64,000 bases of DNA from Amorphochlora amoebiformis (GCA_054601695.1 BAAHQB010000015.1:1-64000), one strand, 5' to 3'; positions 1 to 53,635 are shown, counted from the first letter of the stretch. The notes: generated from the sequence alone by a model not told the origin. Program-made: numbers and translations.

Positions 1-13
1 ATCCTAGTCTGCC

Positions 14-735
14 CATCCATGACCTGGATACTGAACTACCAACTTACACCGGAGGCCCGTGACCATCGGTTTTTAAAATAAAATCAAGAAGAGTATCAGC
101 AACGATCATCACAAGTTCTTCATACGTCTTACGCATAATACGCATGACGACAAGCCACAACAGCACCGTCTGCAAGCGTTATATGACCTGAGAGCATGTC
201 GAGAGGCTATACAACCTCCTTCAAAGAGAGAGACCACCACCAGTCCACGCACCTTCCCTTCTCACAAGTCTTGTCCCAAGCCTTCTACAGCGACCGAAGC
301 CCGTCCCGTCACACCCCAAGCGGATGGAGACCTTCCCAAGGCTCCATGGTTAATATGTATATGCATACGCCCTTCAACGTCCACGGTTTCGAAGAGATTC
401 GACCTACGCCGACCTCCATTCTGGTCTGCGATGAGACCCCCGGTCACTGCCCGCCAATGCCTGCCAATCTCCTGGAATCCCCGGAATCCTGGAACGCCTT
501 CACAGCCCCATGTCACGACCTGAACCACCACAGTACACGTGTCAAGCCCTTTAAAGACGCCTCGGCAGCGCGACAACGCGACAGCTATCCGTCTCGCGAC
601 ACACACTTGGCAAGAAACAAGCCTGCCTGCAAGACCGACATCCTGCGACGGTTCCCCCCTGATGAGTCCCCACCATAAGAGGGCCGAAACTGTCGTTCGC
701 AAGAACGTTGGTCGGGTGCAGGTAAGCCCCACACA
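14..735 (+). repeat. Subtelomere-like repeat family, copy A
   Basis: Longest of three copies of one dispersed sequence. Its first ~240 bases reappear at 1195-1456 and its middle part at 3066-3470, with scattered substitutions. Short open frames cross it on both strands but do not agree between copies and resemble no family I know, so I treat it as non-coding repeat DNA. It runs into a TA tract at about 784. Confidence 0.75.
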
Positions 736-783
736 CACATTGTATGTATATATATTTATTTATTTGTGCATATTGTGTATGGT

Positions 784-787
784 TTAT

Positions 788-849
<62 letters not shown>

Positions 850-930
850 TATATATATTCTATATTTCCATATATATATATATATATATATATTCTATAT
901 TTCCATATATATATATATATATATATTGTA
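784..930. repeat. TA microsatellite
   Basis: Alternating TA with short interruptions. Apparent frames here translate to Tyr-Ile runs and are not genes. The same tract type recurs throughout the window, in introns and between genes. Confidence 0.95.
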
Positions 931-1194
931 CATTCATTTATTTATATTGTATATGCATGTGTTTGTGAAATTACTTTGGTGTTCAACTAACTTGCTCTAC
1001 ATGGATAGCTCCAACTCATTAAGAGTCCTTGAACCTAACAATTCATCGAGCGATTGGCGCCGTCATGATTGGTCAAGTCCCGAGCCCTTAGCGCCTTCCA
1101 ACCTGAGCATCAAGATTGTATATTGAGATGGCCATTTGGCACAAGAGGTGTACGAATATGGTTGGGTTTCCCTAACCCTAACCCTAATCCTACC

Positions 1195-1456
1195 CCATCC
1201 ATGACCTGGATACATCTCTCCTGGACATATACACTGAACTACCAACTTACACCAGAGGCCCGTGACCATCGGTTTATGAAATAAAATCGAGAAGAGTATC
1301 AGCAACGATCATCACAAGTTCTGCATACGTCTTACGCATAATACAGCATGACGACAAGCCACAACAGCACCGTCTGCAAGCGTTATATGACCTGAGAGCA
1401 CGACGAGAGGCTATACAACCTACTTCAAAGCGAGAGACCACCACCAGTCCATCACC
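1195..1456 (+). repeat. Subtelomere-like repeat family, copy B, cut off by telomeric repeats
   Basis: Matches copy A from its start through the segment near 1440, then switches abruptly into CCCTAA repeats where copies A and C continue with a shared unique sequence. A short stretch of CCCTAA-like units also sits just upstream, at about 1171-1194. Confidence 0.8.
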
Positions 1457-1677
1457 TTCTAACCTAACTACTAACCCTAACCCTAACCCTAACCCTAACC
1501 CTAACCCTAACCCTAACCCTAACCCCATTCGTACCCAACCCTAATCTTTATCATAACCCTTATTCTAACCCTAATCCTAACCTTAACCCTAACCCTAACC
1601 AAACCCTAGGGCCAGACCTAATCCTAACCCTAATTATACTCCTAACCCTAACCCTAACCCTAACCCTAACCCTAACC

Positions 1678-1718
<41 letters not shown>

Positions 1719-1921
1719 CCCTAACCCTAACCCTAACCCTAACCCTAACACCCTAACCCTAACCCTAACCCTAACCCTAACCCTAACCCTAACCCTAACC
1801 CTAACCCTAACCCTAACCCTAACCCTAACCCTAACCCTAACCCGACACCCTAACCCTAACCCTAACCCTAACCCTAACCCTAACCCTAACCCTTACCCTA
1901 ACCCTAACCCTAACCCTAACC
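1457..1921. repeat. Interstitial telomeric (CCCTAA)n block
   Basis: About 460 bases of CCCTAA repeats, perfect over long stretches and degenerate at the left edge. The C-rich strand reads 5'->3' on the plus strand, the orientation expected at a left chromosome end, so 1922 onward is the centromere-ward side. Telomeric DNA with 1.4 kb of subtelomere-like sequence beyond it implies an end-to-end join, an insertion or an assembly join. Confidence 0.95.
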
Positions 1922-2724
1922 CCAGCTGGACGTAAGTACACGTTTAACCGCTGATAGATTCCAAGACACCATGTGAGTCGACATGACATGATTTCAAGGT
2001 GATCAACAGTGAACCGTGCACAGACTACGACTCAGTTATTCTACGTATTGTTATTTCTACGTATTTTACTGTGATATACGTACGTGCGTATCGTTGTAAT
2101 ATACAGAACCAGTGATCCTACGACGATCTTGAAGCTAGTGAAGTAGTTGGTCACTCGATGATTCTGCGGAACTTGAATTGGATTCGACTGAATCCGATGT
2201 CGAATGGAATGGAATGTGACTGGCACGCACGCCACAGAATGGCAAATAATAATGCGCGTGGTGTGCTGCCGAATAACTATCTATAGCTACCGAATAATTA
2301 TCTCCCTAATACTATTAGCCTAGTTAGCGTCTTGTGCGAGTGCCTGACTCCGACAACAGATTCGTGTCCTGGACCCCAGTCGGATGTCTGCTCCTTCCTT
2401 TGCAACATTGTGCCGTCTCACGCGTGCTTGTGCAGCTCCGGATGATCAGTCCCAGTGCCTGCACTTCGCGGAGGCTCCGCATATCGCCTATCGGCCCGAT
2501 CGCTTAGCTTGGGATGTGTGAGCTGTGCCTGAGCTTGTAACTTATGTATACCGTCATTGCCAGTGATTGACCCATTGTCGACAAGACGTTTATGTTACAA
2601 GCACATACTTATTATCTATATATATATATATACTCATGTATATATATATATATATATATATATATTATGTATACTATGATATGAATGCATATGTACGGTA
2701 TGTATATGTATGTGCATGCACAAT

Positions 2725-2759
<35 letters not shown>

Positions 2760-3065
2760 ATATATACACATATATATGTATATATTTGCATACACTGTCT
2801 ACATACATATATACTATTTATGCATTCATGTCGGCGCTCACCATACTTGGATTTACTTTTACAACGCGTATTGTGTGTAACTCTCGTAGTATATATATGA
2901 TAATATATCTAGTATATATATATATACATATATATACATATATATAGGTATATATACACTAGTTTAATATTATGTATACTGTGTGATCAGCAACACTTAC
3001 GACAGCTCAAGTATCTCTAGTATACATATATATACATTATATATCACACACGCATACACATACAT
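1922..3065. other. Gene-free stretch right of the telomeric block
   Basis: Unique, moderately GC-rich sequence from 1922 to about 2570, then TA tracts between 2605 and 2960. I found no exon with flanking splice signals and no RNA gene. Confidence 0.5.
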
Positions 3066-3492
3066 AGCGTTATATGACCTGAGAGCACGACGAGAGGCTA
3101 TACAACCTACTTCAAAGCGAGAGACCACCACCAGTCCATCGCTCCTTCCCTTCTCACAAGTCTTCTCCCAAGCCTTCTGCAGCGACCGAAGCCCGCCCCG
3201 TCACACCCCAAGCGGATGGAGACCTTCCCGAGGCTCCATGGTTAATATGCATATGCATACGCCCTTCAACGTCCACGGTTTCGAAGAGATTCGACCTACG
3301 ACCTCCATTCTGGTCTGCGATGAGACCCCCGGTCACTGCCCGCCAATGCCTGCCAATCTCCTGCAATCCCCGGAATCCTACGCCTTAAGAGCCTATAAGA
3401 GCCCCATGTCACGACTTTCAGAGCCCCATGTCACGACCTAAACCACCACAGTACACGTGTCAAGCCCTTTAAAAAAAAAAAAAAAAAAAAAA
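3066..3492 (+). repeat. Subtelomere-like repeat family, copy C, ending in poly(A)
   Basis: Begins abruptly after TA-rich sequence and matches copy A from about base 177. It stops where copy A reads on, and is followed directly by a run of 22 A (3471-3492), one G, seven more A and a TA tract. A truncated copy with an A tail resembles retroposition, although a microsatellite arising at the break would look similar. Confidence 0.65.
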
Positions 3493-3496
3493 GAAA

Positions 3497-3550
<54 letters not shown>

Positions 3551-3622
3551 GTATTCTAGATGAATTTGTATCTCGGCAGATATACTCATATATATATATA
3601 TATATATAATATTTATATTATA

Positions 3623-3709
<87 letters not shown>

Positions 3710-4119
3710 ATTATGTTTTATTTACTAGACATCATGTATAACTAGATGATGTAATCTTGAATATATCTAGGCATTCAGAAATATATAGATAGATTAGACA
3801 CAAACATAAAGTGTTTTAGATTTCTAGAGCAACTTACAGCTTGCCCCGGCACAATTCAGCTCCTTGGCGACTGCATATCCTATCTATTGCTCGGGTGTTC
3901 GTGGTGCATGTGGAGTGTTCATAATTACAGAGTGTGTCATGCATGAAGATGCGTGCGATGTGTTGAGGTGTGTGCGCATGGGTGAAGTTTTTTGGGTGTT
4001 TGGCGTGTGGCGTGTGGCGTTTGGCGTGTGGTTTGGCGTGTGGCGTTTGGCGTGTGGTGTGTATCTTTTGTGGATTGTAAGTGAAAGCTAGAATAGCCTG
4101 TGTCGTCAAGTAACGCTGA
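3493..4119. other. TA tracts and GTGTGGC minisatellite 3' of importin alpha
   Basis: TA tracts at about 3502-3550 and 3585-3705, then unique sequence, then a short-period G/T-rich minisatellite (TGGCGT-type units) at about 3985-4062. No coding sequence was seen. The part nearest 4119 should be the 3' UTR of the minus-strand importin gene. Confidence 0.6.
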
Positions 4120-5837
4120 TTAGGAGAAACTGAATCCTCCTGAGTTTCCGGGCTTGCCTCCTCCGAATCCGAAGGCAAACTGCTGGCTATCAGAGGCCAC
4201 ACTGGGCTTTAGCTGTTCGTCGTCCTCATCCTCCTCTGCAGTCTCAAAGTAGATCTGCAGGATGTTCACGGCCTTGTTGTATATCTCCTCGTTTTCATGG
4301 CGCTGCAGCTCCTCGATATAGTCGAGCCCCCTGCACTCCTCCACAAACTCGGCATACTTGTTGACATTGTTGTACTTGGGCATATCCTTGACCCCAATCC
4401 GCAGGATATTCTCTATTCCTTCAAGGGCGACCATGATAATTTTGGGGTCTGGCGCGCGAAAGAGGTTACAGAGAGGAGCCACGACTGCCTGGGATACAAG
4501 ATGGCGAATCTGGTCCTCGCTGCCCCCGCAGGTTGCGTTTGATATCGCCCACGCAGCCTCTTTCTTGATGTCAAACTCCGAGTTGCGTAGGATATCGACC
4601 AGAGAAGGGAAGATGTTGGCCTCCTTGACCGCCTCGATCTGGCGCACGTTTCCGGCGGTAATGTTGGAGATGGTCCAGCATGTCTCCTTGCGGATACTTT
4701 TCTTCGGATGAGACAGCAGAGAGCGGAGAGCCGGGAGAGAGGAGCAGGTTAGGATAACTTGGGTCTGAATATCATCTCCTGTGACGATGTTGCCGACAGT
4801 CCTGAGGGCCGGGGTCTTCACATTATCGCTCTTGTGCATAAGGAGCTCGACGAGGCGCCGGCAGACCCCCGACTCGATCACTGCTTGAATTTTTTGGTTA
4901 TCGGGGCCGGTATCATCCGAGAGATAGGATAACGCCCAACATGCGTCCGTGAGGACCTCATAGTCCTTAGAGTAGATAAGGTCCGATAAAGTCTTCAGTG
5001 CAGGTGCCACGAGGCGGAAGTCCGGCTGAGGTTTGCCACGGCAGAAGTTCGATATTGTCCAGGTGGCATTCCTCAGCATGGTGAGCTTTGCATCCTGGTG
5101 GCAGAGCTTAAGAATGGGGGCCAGCGCGTTGTGTTGGAGCACCATATCGCGGCACTCGCACGAATCTCCGGCGATGTTGCCCAAGGCCCAAACAGACTGG
5201 TCTCGCACGTCCTCGTTCGGAGAGTTAAGGAGAGCAACGAAAATGGGCACCGCGCCGTGCTTAATCACGTGCTTCGTGTGCTCGCTGGTTCCCGAGGCTA
5301 TGTTGGTCAGAGCCCAGGCTGCTTCGAACTGCAGGTTGTAGTTATTTTCACACTTGAGCAGCTGGACCAGGGTCGGGACGACGCCACAGTCGATCACTTG
5401 TTGGATAGGAGGGTTCCGTTCTGTATGTCAAAAATATAAAATGCGTTAGATTGAGGAGCCATCATCTGGAGCATTTTGAATTATCGAGTTTTTATTCAGC
5501 TACCAATAGAGAGAAGCTTCCGGAAGGCAGTCACTGCGCTGTGCTGCTCGTTGGGGTCGTGGGAACGCAAAGCCTTGACAAGGTCGGGCAAAGCCTTGAG
5601 TTTCTCGCGAAGATCCCCGTCGACGTACCCCTGGCCCCGATCCATTCCCACAGTGCCGCTGCCCCATCCTCCTTGATTCTTCCGTTCGTTGCCTCGAGTG
5701 CGCCGTTTGGCGAGTTGCATCTCGCGCTTTTCCTTGCGCAACTTTACACTGATTTCATCACGCCTTCGACGAGACTCTTCAGCATCGATTCCTTTCTTGA
5801 ACTGGCGCTGTCGGCGGTCGCTTCCGCTGCGAAACAT
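4120..5837 (-). CDS. KPNA: Importin subunit alpha (karyopherin alpha)
   Basis: Nuclear import adaptor that binds classical basic nuclear localisation signals through armadillo (ARM) repeats and binds importin beta through its N-terminal IBB domain. Two exons, 5837-5504 and 5420-4120, join in phase across an 83-base GT-AG intron to give 544 aa, the usual family length. Residues ~1-50 are the IBB ([12 protein letters not shown], then LRKEKRE). Tandem ARM repeats follow, with the expected Trp/Asn ladder ([54 protein letters not shown]). The tail is acidic (AEEDEDDEQ) and then Gly/Phe-rich. An acceptor-like CAG lies directly before the ATG, so a 5' UTR intron is possible. Divergent from plastid L29. 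Confidence 0.97.
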
Positions 5838-6050
5838 CTGTAGTCTGCCTGGTGGGCGGGCTGGCTCCTTGTCGGATAAGGTTCTGTGCGCGTGGCTGAA
5901 TCCCGGGGCTGTAGTGCAGTTCCGGGATTGCGCCGTGATTCAGATACTTTTAAAAAGAAAAATTGTGATCCGAGATAGAAAACATCTTTTCGGCCGCGGA
6001 GCCTTTTAACTTCTCGGTTCGGTGGCGACCACCCCACACGCACACCATCA
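5838..6050. promoter_or_regulatory. Shared spacer between importin alpha and L29
   Basis: 213 bases separate the two outward-facing start codons, so both 5' UTRs and core promoters must lie here, unless one gene has a distant non-coding first exon. No clear TATA box or repeat was seen. Confidence 0.5.
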
Positions 6051-6954
6051 ATGGGGCCTCACCGCCATACATACGTCGCGAGCCTCGCGCTCAACGCGCT
6101 TCTGGCCATGGTTCTGCTAGCTCAAATGATTAGATCCTCGCAGAGGTCGCTCCAGATGCCCTTGACGATCTCCCGCGGTACTCACGAATAACATCAACAT
6201 GTACCCCTCCCAAGCCACCTTGGCCATGGCCATGCTGATCAAACTTTAAAATACCATTTCGCCCACTAGAAGCAAACGTATAAGGATATCAGTGGGGAAC
6301 CACGCACGCACATGATAGTGCGAGAACTGACGCATCTTTTGCACAAACAGGAATGGGCATGAGAGGTGGAGTCGTGCGCACCAGCCGCAACGTGGACAGG
6401 GTGGCCTGCCTCAGACCCAACGCACGTAGAGCCCTCACAAACGCAGCGGATTTTCGCAAGCTGAGCGACGATAAGATCCTTGACGAAATCGCAGAGTCCC
6501 AGCGCGCGCTCCTCGTACTTCGCATGGACATGAGCAACAGAAAAGAGATCAAGACTAGCGACTTTCGCCTTCACAAGAAGAAGATCGCCCAGCTCAAACA
6601 CGTGCAGCGGGAAAGGGAAATCGAACAGGGGGTCACCAAGCGGGAGTCTCGAAGGAACAAGAAGAACGCCTTCCGCAACATGGACATCCTCAAGCGTATC
6701 CGTAAGTTTGACCAGCCGGGTGACGACGAGTAAGCGTCTCGTAGTCCGTAGTAACAAACACACTCCTAGGGACATCGCATTCTGGGTGTAAATAGGACAT
6801 TCGCATGTCGAGTCATCCCTCAACATTGTTGTACCAATTTTAAGAACCAACGATACATCACACCACATTCGACAATATCATTAATATTCTCACATAAATT
6901 TCACCGCATAATTATGCAAATAAACATGCTTACATAAATACATATATATATATA

Positions 6955-6996
<42 letters not shown>

Positions 6997-7137
6997 CTGG
7001 CTGCAGCCTGTGGAGGCTCGTACGTCGTCGTTCAACAGCTCTGCGGCTCCAAGGCAAAGCCCGGAGTCATCAAAGCGAAGACATCCAAAAAAAAACACTC
7101 CAAGAGCAAGAAGAAAAAGGCGGATAAGGGGCCCTAG
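6051..7137 (+). CDS. RPL29: Plastid ribosomal protein L29 (uL29c), nuclear-encoded
   Basis: Large-subunit protein of the plastid ribosome, near the exit tunnel. Exon 1 (6051-6177) encodes a signal peptide with hydrophobic core LALNALLAMVLLA. Exon 2 (6351-6701) encodes a basic transit-like stretch and then the L29 core, with KLSDDKILDEI and the SSDFR-type signature (here TSDFRLHKKKIAQLKHV then QREREIEQG), closest in my memory to plant plastid L29. A strong GTAAGT donor at 6702 and a CTGCAG acceptor ending at 7006 join in phase to exon 3 (7007-7137), a very Lys-rich tail, giving 202 aa. Without that last splice the frame stops at 6733 (169 aa). The skipped intron has the TA tract typical of introns here, so I favour the longer form. 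Confidence 0.82.
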
Positions 7138-14164
<7,027 letters not shown>

Positions 14165-14366
14165 TTTGGCGATTCGAGATTCCTGCCAATCTCTCCTCCT
14201 CTCTTCAATCGAACACCGTTGGATTTCTTCGAATCCCGGGTCAATCCCCCTTGAATCCCATCGAATCCCACCGAATCCCATTGAATCCCATTGAATCCCA
14301 TTGAATCCCATTGAATCCCCAATACCACATAAACGCCCACCAGGTCGAATATCGTCGACCTTCGCG
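14165..14366. promoter_or_regulatory. Shared spacer of Psb27-like gene and COQ5 with 10-bp phased repeats
   Basis: The spacer between two outward-facing start codons contains about seven copies of GAATCCCATT spaced exactly 10 bases apart, from about 14236 to 14320. The units nearest the Psb27-like gene are slightly diverged. The COQ5 frame stays open leftward to an ATG at 14301 inside the repeats, but that upstream extension is repeat-derived, so I start COQ5 at 14367. Confidence 0.65.
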
Positions 14367-25953
<11,587 letters not shown>

Positions 25954-26063
25954 GGAACCACAGCACGTGTCCAGAAAACTATTTGGCGGAAATATAACGT
26001 CACGGAGTGTGACCAATGTTGTGACATATCCTTTAGTCACCTGCCACACTCCAGGTTGACAGG
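25954..26063. promoter_or_regulatory. Shared spacer of MOB and FW-domain genes
   Basis: Only 110 bases separate the outward-facing start codons. No obvious TATA box. Both transcripts must start here or use alternative upstream exons inside the other gene. Confidence 0.5.
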
Positions 26064-26778
26064 ATGGACACAGATGACGTAAAAATGGGTGATGTAAAGG
26101 TGAAACAGTTTAATCTTGAGCGTGATCAAGTCGTCGTGATCATATATGATGCATATGCTTGCTTTTCTTTGGTTCCGTCGGGTTCTGTCCGGTCGCATAC
26201 CAGCAACAATATATTCCCGAACCACATGCAGACACGAGAACCTTTCCCGCCCTATGAAATGAAGTATAATTTCATAAACCATCAATTAGGACACCCCTGA
26301 AGTAGGGTTTCGCAGCAAGTTTGTTGCCGACGTAAGTGACACCTCACAAAGAGTAAAACAATGGTGGATATTTCGCGCATTTGAGTTGAAATGAAAGTTG
26401 TCATTTAGATAACGGTTCCCGATGGAATGGAATTCGAACCGGACGAGAAGGTGCGGTATGCTCTAACAGTCATCCAAAAATATTGCCAACTAGGCCCAAG
26501 CATCCTCTCCCACCTCTATACAACCATTTATTTATCACATCACCGAATTTTAGAGCCATACCCCAGAAGGCCATACTCAGGCCACGTGCACTGTGTGCAA
26601 CCACATGTGACATTCTTGTCAAAGTGTTCGATCCTTACATCGTTATTCTCATCTTCTGACAAGAGTTGAAGTTGTGAGGCCTTAGGTTTGCAAGTGAGAG
26701 GTGAATAACATTGATGACATGTAGGTCGATAAGGTGTGGGAAATGCGAAACGACGGCAACCAGGTTATCTCTAATACA

Positions 26779-26832
<54 letters not shown>

Positions 26833-27685
26833 ATTAGAATGCATATGATAATTATATTATTTTCGTTATTATTATCATTATTATTACTGTTACTGTTATT
26901 ATTATCATCATCATATTATTATTACTATTATTACAATCATTGCATAATGTCTATTTGTATATTCATATTAAATATGTGCATGTGTGTGGGCGGGTGTGTG
27001 TTTGAAAGAGAAGGAGAGAGAATGTGTACACATATATTATGTGTTCTTGTGTCCGTACGAGCCGCGCCTTGCAAGCAAGTGGGAGCGAGGGGCGGTGGGG
27101 AGGGTAGCGAAGCGCATCCATTTTCACGTGAAATGTCATCCTGTAATCCTAAGCACGTGCTTGTAACCGTAGGCATGGCCACGAAACCTGTGCGCTCGGC
27201 AACAAGAAGGGGTGAGTTCCAACCTTCGATATGAGATATGATTCTCATCATTTCCAATCTAGGGAAACTGGCCTGGCGCCCCGGAAAGCTGTGATTTGGA
27301 CATCAAAACAACCACTCCCGGGGCCACGGCGAGGATAGGTAACACAAGATTGAATCCTCCTGACGAAGGGGTGGGGTGTTACATTGCTGGTATTGTATTC
27401 GTAATGCTTATCAGAGGTTCGTCTGCGGTCTCCCCCCGAGCAGGGTCACTACAAAGCCGTCTACAAGCTTGCAGCAGGTCCACCTCCCACAAACTTCGTG
27501 TTTACGTAATCGACATGACAGGAATCAAACGTACATGGGATGGGTACGATATATGGGTTTGTTTACTGGAAGGTTGTGTTAGTTTGATTTTGTGTGTGTC
27601 CTGTGATTTAGGCAGCAAGATGTTCTTAGGGGACATGATGTGGGTAGAAATCAACGTCAAACCACCCGTGGACTACACCCGGTAG
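26064..27685 (+). CDS. Nbr1-type FW (four-tryptophan) domain module
   Basis: Eight exons in phase: 26064-26088, 26306-26331, 26409-26450, 26725-26763, 27173-27211, 27263-27338, 27415-27477, 27612-27685. Read to the TAG at 27683 they give 127 aa, almost entirely one FW domain as in NBR1 and ILRUN. Landmarks are FVADITVPDGMEFEPDEK, VWEMRNDGNQAWP, ARIEVRLRSPPEQGHYKAVY and FLGDMMWVEINV. In other proteins this beta-sandwich binds autophagy or antiviral partners. The last exon can instead be spliced at CG/GTAGCG (27682) to an acceptor ending at 27809, continuing in phase into the UBA and protease exons below. I think the fused form is somewhat more likely, since the protease has no convincing start of its own. 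Confidence 0.82.
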
Positions 27686-27809
27686 CGGAATAGGGCGCCT
27701 AGAACCACGGATAGGATGGCCAATGGGATACCAGGATAGGACAACGATAGGACAAGGATAGGGCTAGTTACTATGATGTAGTTATAGGACTGAGCTTTAA
27801 CTTGTTCAG

Positions 27810-47520
<19,711 letters not shown>

Positions 47521-47669
47521 CACGTGCACACAGTCGTATTTTCCAGGTCGGATGTGTCCCTACTCTACTACTATACTACTACTCCGAGTACGAGTCTGCA
47601 CGTGTGCGAGCAGATTTAAATATTTGTATGAGCATGCGATGTGCATGTATCACTGTTTGTCTGTATCTG

Positions 47670-47722
<53 letters not shown>

Positions 47723-47783
47723 ATAAATATATATATTAATATGTATATTTTTGTGTGTGTGTATAAATTTATATGTATGTATG

Positions 47784-47822
<39 letters not shown>

Positions 47823-48581
47823 TATAATATATATAACGTAACAACCGGACATAGCGGATGCTCCAATCGCACTTTTAATACCCAGAACGCTCAGATCGCC
47901 CTTCGGGAAAAAAGTGCAAAAAAATGGCAAAAAAATGGCGAAAGTGGATGATTCTACAGCGCCGTATGCCATGGTTCTGTGTGAAATTTAATAAATTTAA
48001 TTATTAACTAAATTATGGGTCCCCACTCCTTTGGAAATACTAACCCAGATCAACACAGTTGTGAACGTTGAAAGTTAATAATTTTCTAAAACTGAACCTC
48101 TTAATTTAGAAGAGAAAGTGGGTTATGAGCGTTGAACTTCCATTGACTAGCTAGACTAGATTGAAACCATATTACTTATGGATCCTGAGAGGATCATACA
48201 AGATACCATATGCCAGTATGTGCCGAGTCACGGAGATTTCGACGAATTTTATCTTTTCGGTAGGAGAGGCCAATATCCAGTAAAAATTAAGATGGTTGCT
48301 GTTAATTGTATCGTCCAGATCATGCCAATGAAAACAAAAAATATATATATATATATATATATAAGCTAGATAAGATTCTAGGATTATGCATGAGGTTGAT
48401 GTAGCAAATTTTTTCCTCTTCGGTATACTCTAGATACTAGGCGTGATACATACTAGATATTAACTATGATCTAGATGATACTGACTATATACACACACAC
48501 ACCCTGTGATATATATATATATATATCTAGATATATATATATATATATATATGTATATTTACATATATAGATATCTAGGAT

Positions 48582-48627
<46 letters not shown>

Positions 48628-48892
48628 ATTTACATATATATATATATATTATATAGTATATATATATATATATATATATATACAAAGTTTTAGCTATTAT
48701 TTGACCCCGACGTTGATGATCTTGAACTGACGCCCTAGAATCTCATCTCTAGGGCATCTAGAGATACTACTACTACTAGTATCATACTACGCTACTATTT
48801 TCAAATGCATATAATCTCTAGGGTATCTAGAGATACTACTAGTTCCAAATGCATCTAACATAACTCCTACCTCTACGCACACGTTGCCACTA
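47521..48892. other. Intergenic stretch between convergent protease and MYST genes
   Basis: TA tracts at 47670-47840 and 48505-48685. Unique AT-rich sequence between them contains an open frame at 48178-48369 with no recognisable family and no splice support. Two matching hairpins lie at 48745 and 48814. Confidence 0.6.
48745..48834 (-). repeat. Two near-identical stem-loops 3' of the MYST gene
   Basis: 48745-48765 and 48814-48834 each form an 8-bp perfect stem (ATCTCTAG paired with CTAGAGAT) with a 5-base loop that differs by one base. Both are followed by GATACTACTA. They lie 59-148 bases past the MYST stop, probably in its 3' UTR. Confidence 0.6.
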
Positions 48893-52122
<3,230 letters not shown>

Positions 52123-52248
52123 TGCTGGCCACGCTAAAGGACTTCGGAATCGACGGGGTGGGGGCGCCACAGCCGCGAAATTATTTTCTGCACGAGAGAA
52201 CAAATCGGCTTTTAGACCTGTGGCTGTCAAGGACCCCACCCGCGACGT
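52123..52248. promoter_or_regulatory. Shared spacer of MYST and EF-hand/heme-lyase genes
   Basis: 126 bases between two outward-facing start codons; GC-richer than surrounding introns, no TA tract, no clear TATA element. Confidence 0.5.
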
Positions 52249-53635
52249 ATGCAACGCATCACCGTCCTGGCGGCAGCTTGTGCATTAGCACTCCTCTTCA
52301 CCGCCTTCAATGCATCAAATCGTCATGTCACTAACGATCTCGGTGCACAGGCGTTCTCGAGTAGGGTTAGGGGAGCGAAAATCGCTTGCAGGCGCCCTGC
52401 CCTCCACGCTCTCGCCCGCCGCACGAGGGATGCTTCCCCTCTCTCTGTTATGACAGGACTTGTAGGCGCTATATTAGTCTCCAGCATGCTCTCTGGAGGA
52501 GCTGAAGCGGCTATCAAGAAGGGCGCACCTATTCTTGCCACAGAAGCTCCCCCGGCAATCGAGATCCAGGTCATGTGTGGTTTGAATTTTCCAGGGGAAT
52601 TGGATTCCCCTGTCTGACACTCTGCAATCCAACTAGATGGACGAGATGCACGGACAAGCTGAGATGATGTCCGAAATTGGAAACTGGGATACCGACAAGA
52701 ACGGTCGAATCTCTCGCCAGGAATTCGATGTACGCGAAGGGGGGTAGGTGGTTGTGTGGGTGCAGGTTTTTTGGAGGTTTTGCAGCATTTGTCCATGGCA
52801 CATGAATGTTCTTGCCATGCGCCTGGCACTACTCTACTATGAGAGAAAGTGAACAAGCAAAGCCTTAAACCACTTCTCATACTTAGGCTGGAATGAAGAA
52901 CTACGTTCCCCATGAGCTATCTCCGGGCCAGCTCGATCAGGTCAAGATTTTCTAACTCGCGTTCGCCCCATCGAGTTGTAATCGGTGTGAAATTCAGGCC
53001 TGGCAGCGAGTCCAGGGCGTGGAGATCGAGCGAAGGGCCACAGATCCCAGTTACGCCGGAAACATTCTCACGGATGAGCAGAAGCAGCTCCCTCAGCCAG
53101 GCCAACCGTTTACGCTGCCTACAAGCCGGTGCAATCAAGCTCGAAATGTATGATTTTACATCCCGCTGATACATGCATTGCTATCCCCGCGCAGTGTGGA
53201 GTCTACCATCCCGAAATCCAAGGGCGGATTCTGGCAATACCCTTCTCCTCAACAAGCGTATAATGCGATGGTTTCCCCTTCAGATTCCCCTCAAAATCTC
53301 GTTTACCCTCTGATCTTGACTCTCACCCTAATCACATGCATGCCAGCCTTCATCTCCTAATCCCTCCCTCTTCCCCAACCTCCCATCTCAATTCACATTC
53401 ACACGCACAAGCAGCAACGTCTGTCGTGTATGAGACTGGCTCTGAGCGCTCTGAGGGATGCTGTGAGAAGCGTTCTGAAACATTCGCATCCCAGGTGAGG
53501 AAAGGCAAGGATCCGGATATCAATAGGGCCAAGGACTTCGTAAGCACGCACAACGAGATGAACGAGAGGGGTTGGGCACAGGTGTTGGCATTCTGCTATT
53601 TCTTGCAACACCCTGCTTTTTGTCTTTTTTTCCAC

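Noticed and set aside
1560-1751. Open frame of Leu-Gly/Val-Arg repeats
   Set aside because: Translation of CCCTAA telomeric repeats.
48178-48369. 63-residue plus-strand frame starting MDPERIIQDT
   Set aside because: Looks somewhat protein-like but has no recognisable homolog in my memory, ends in TA repeats and has no neighbouring exons.
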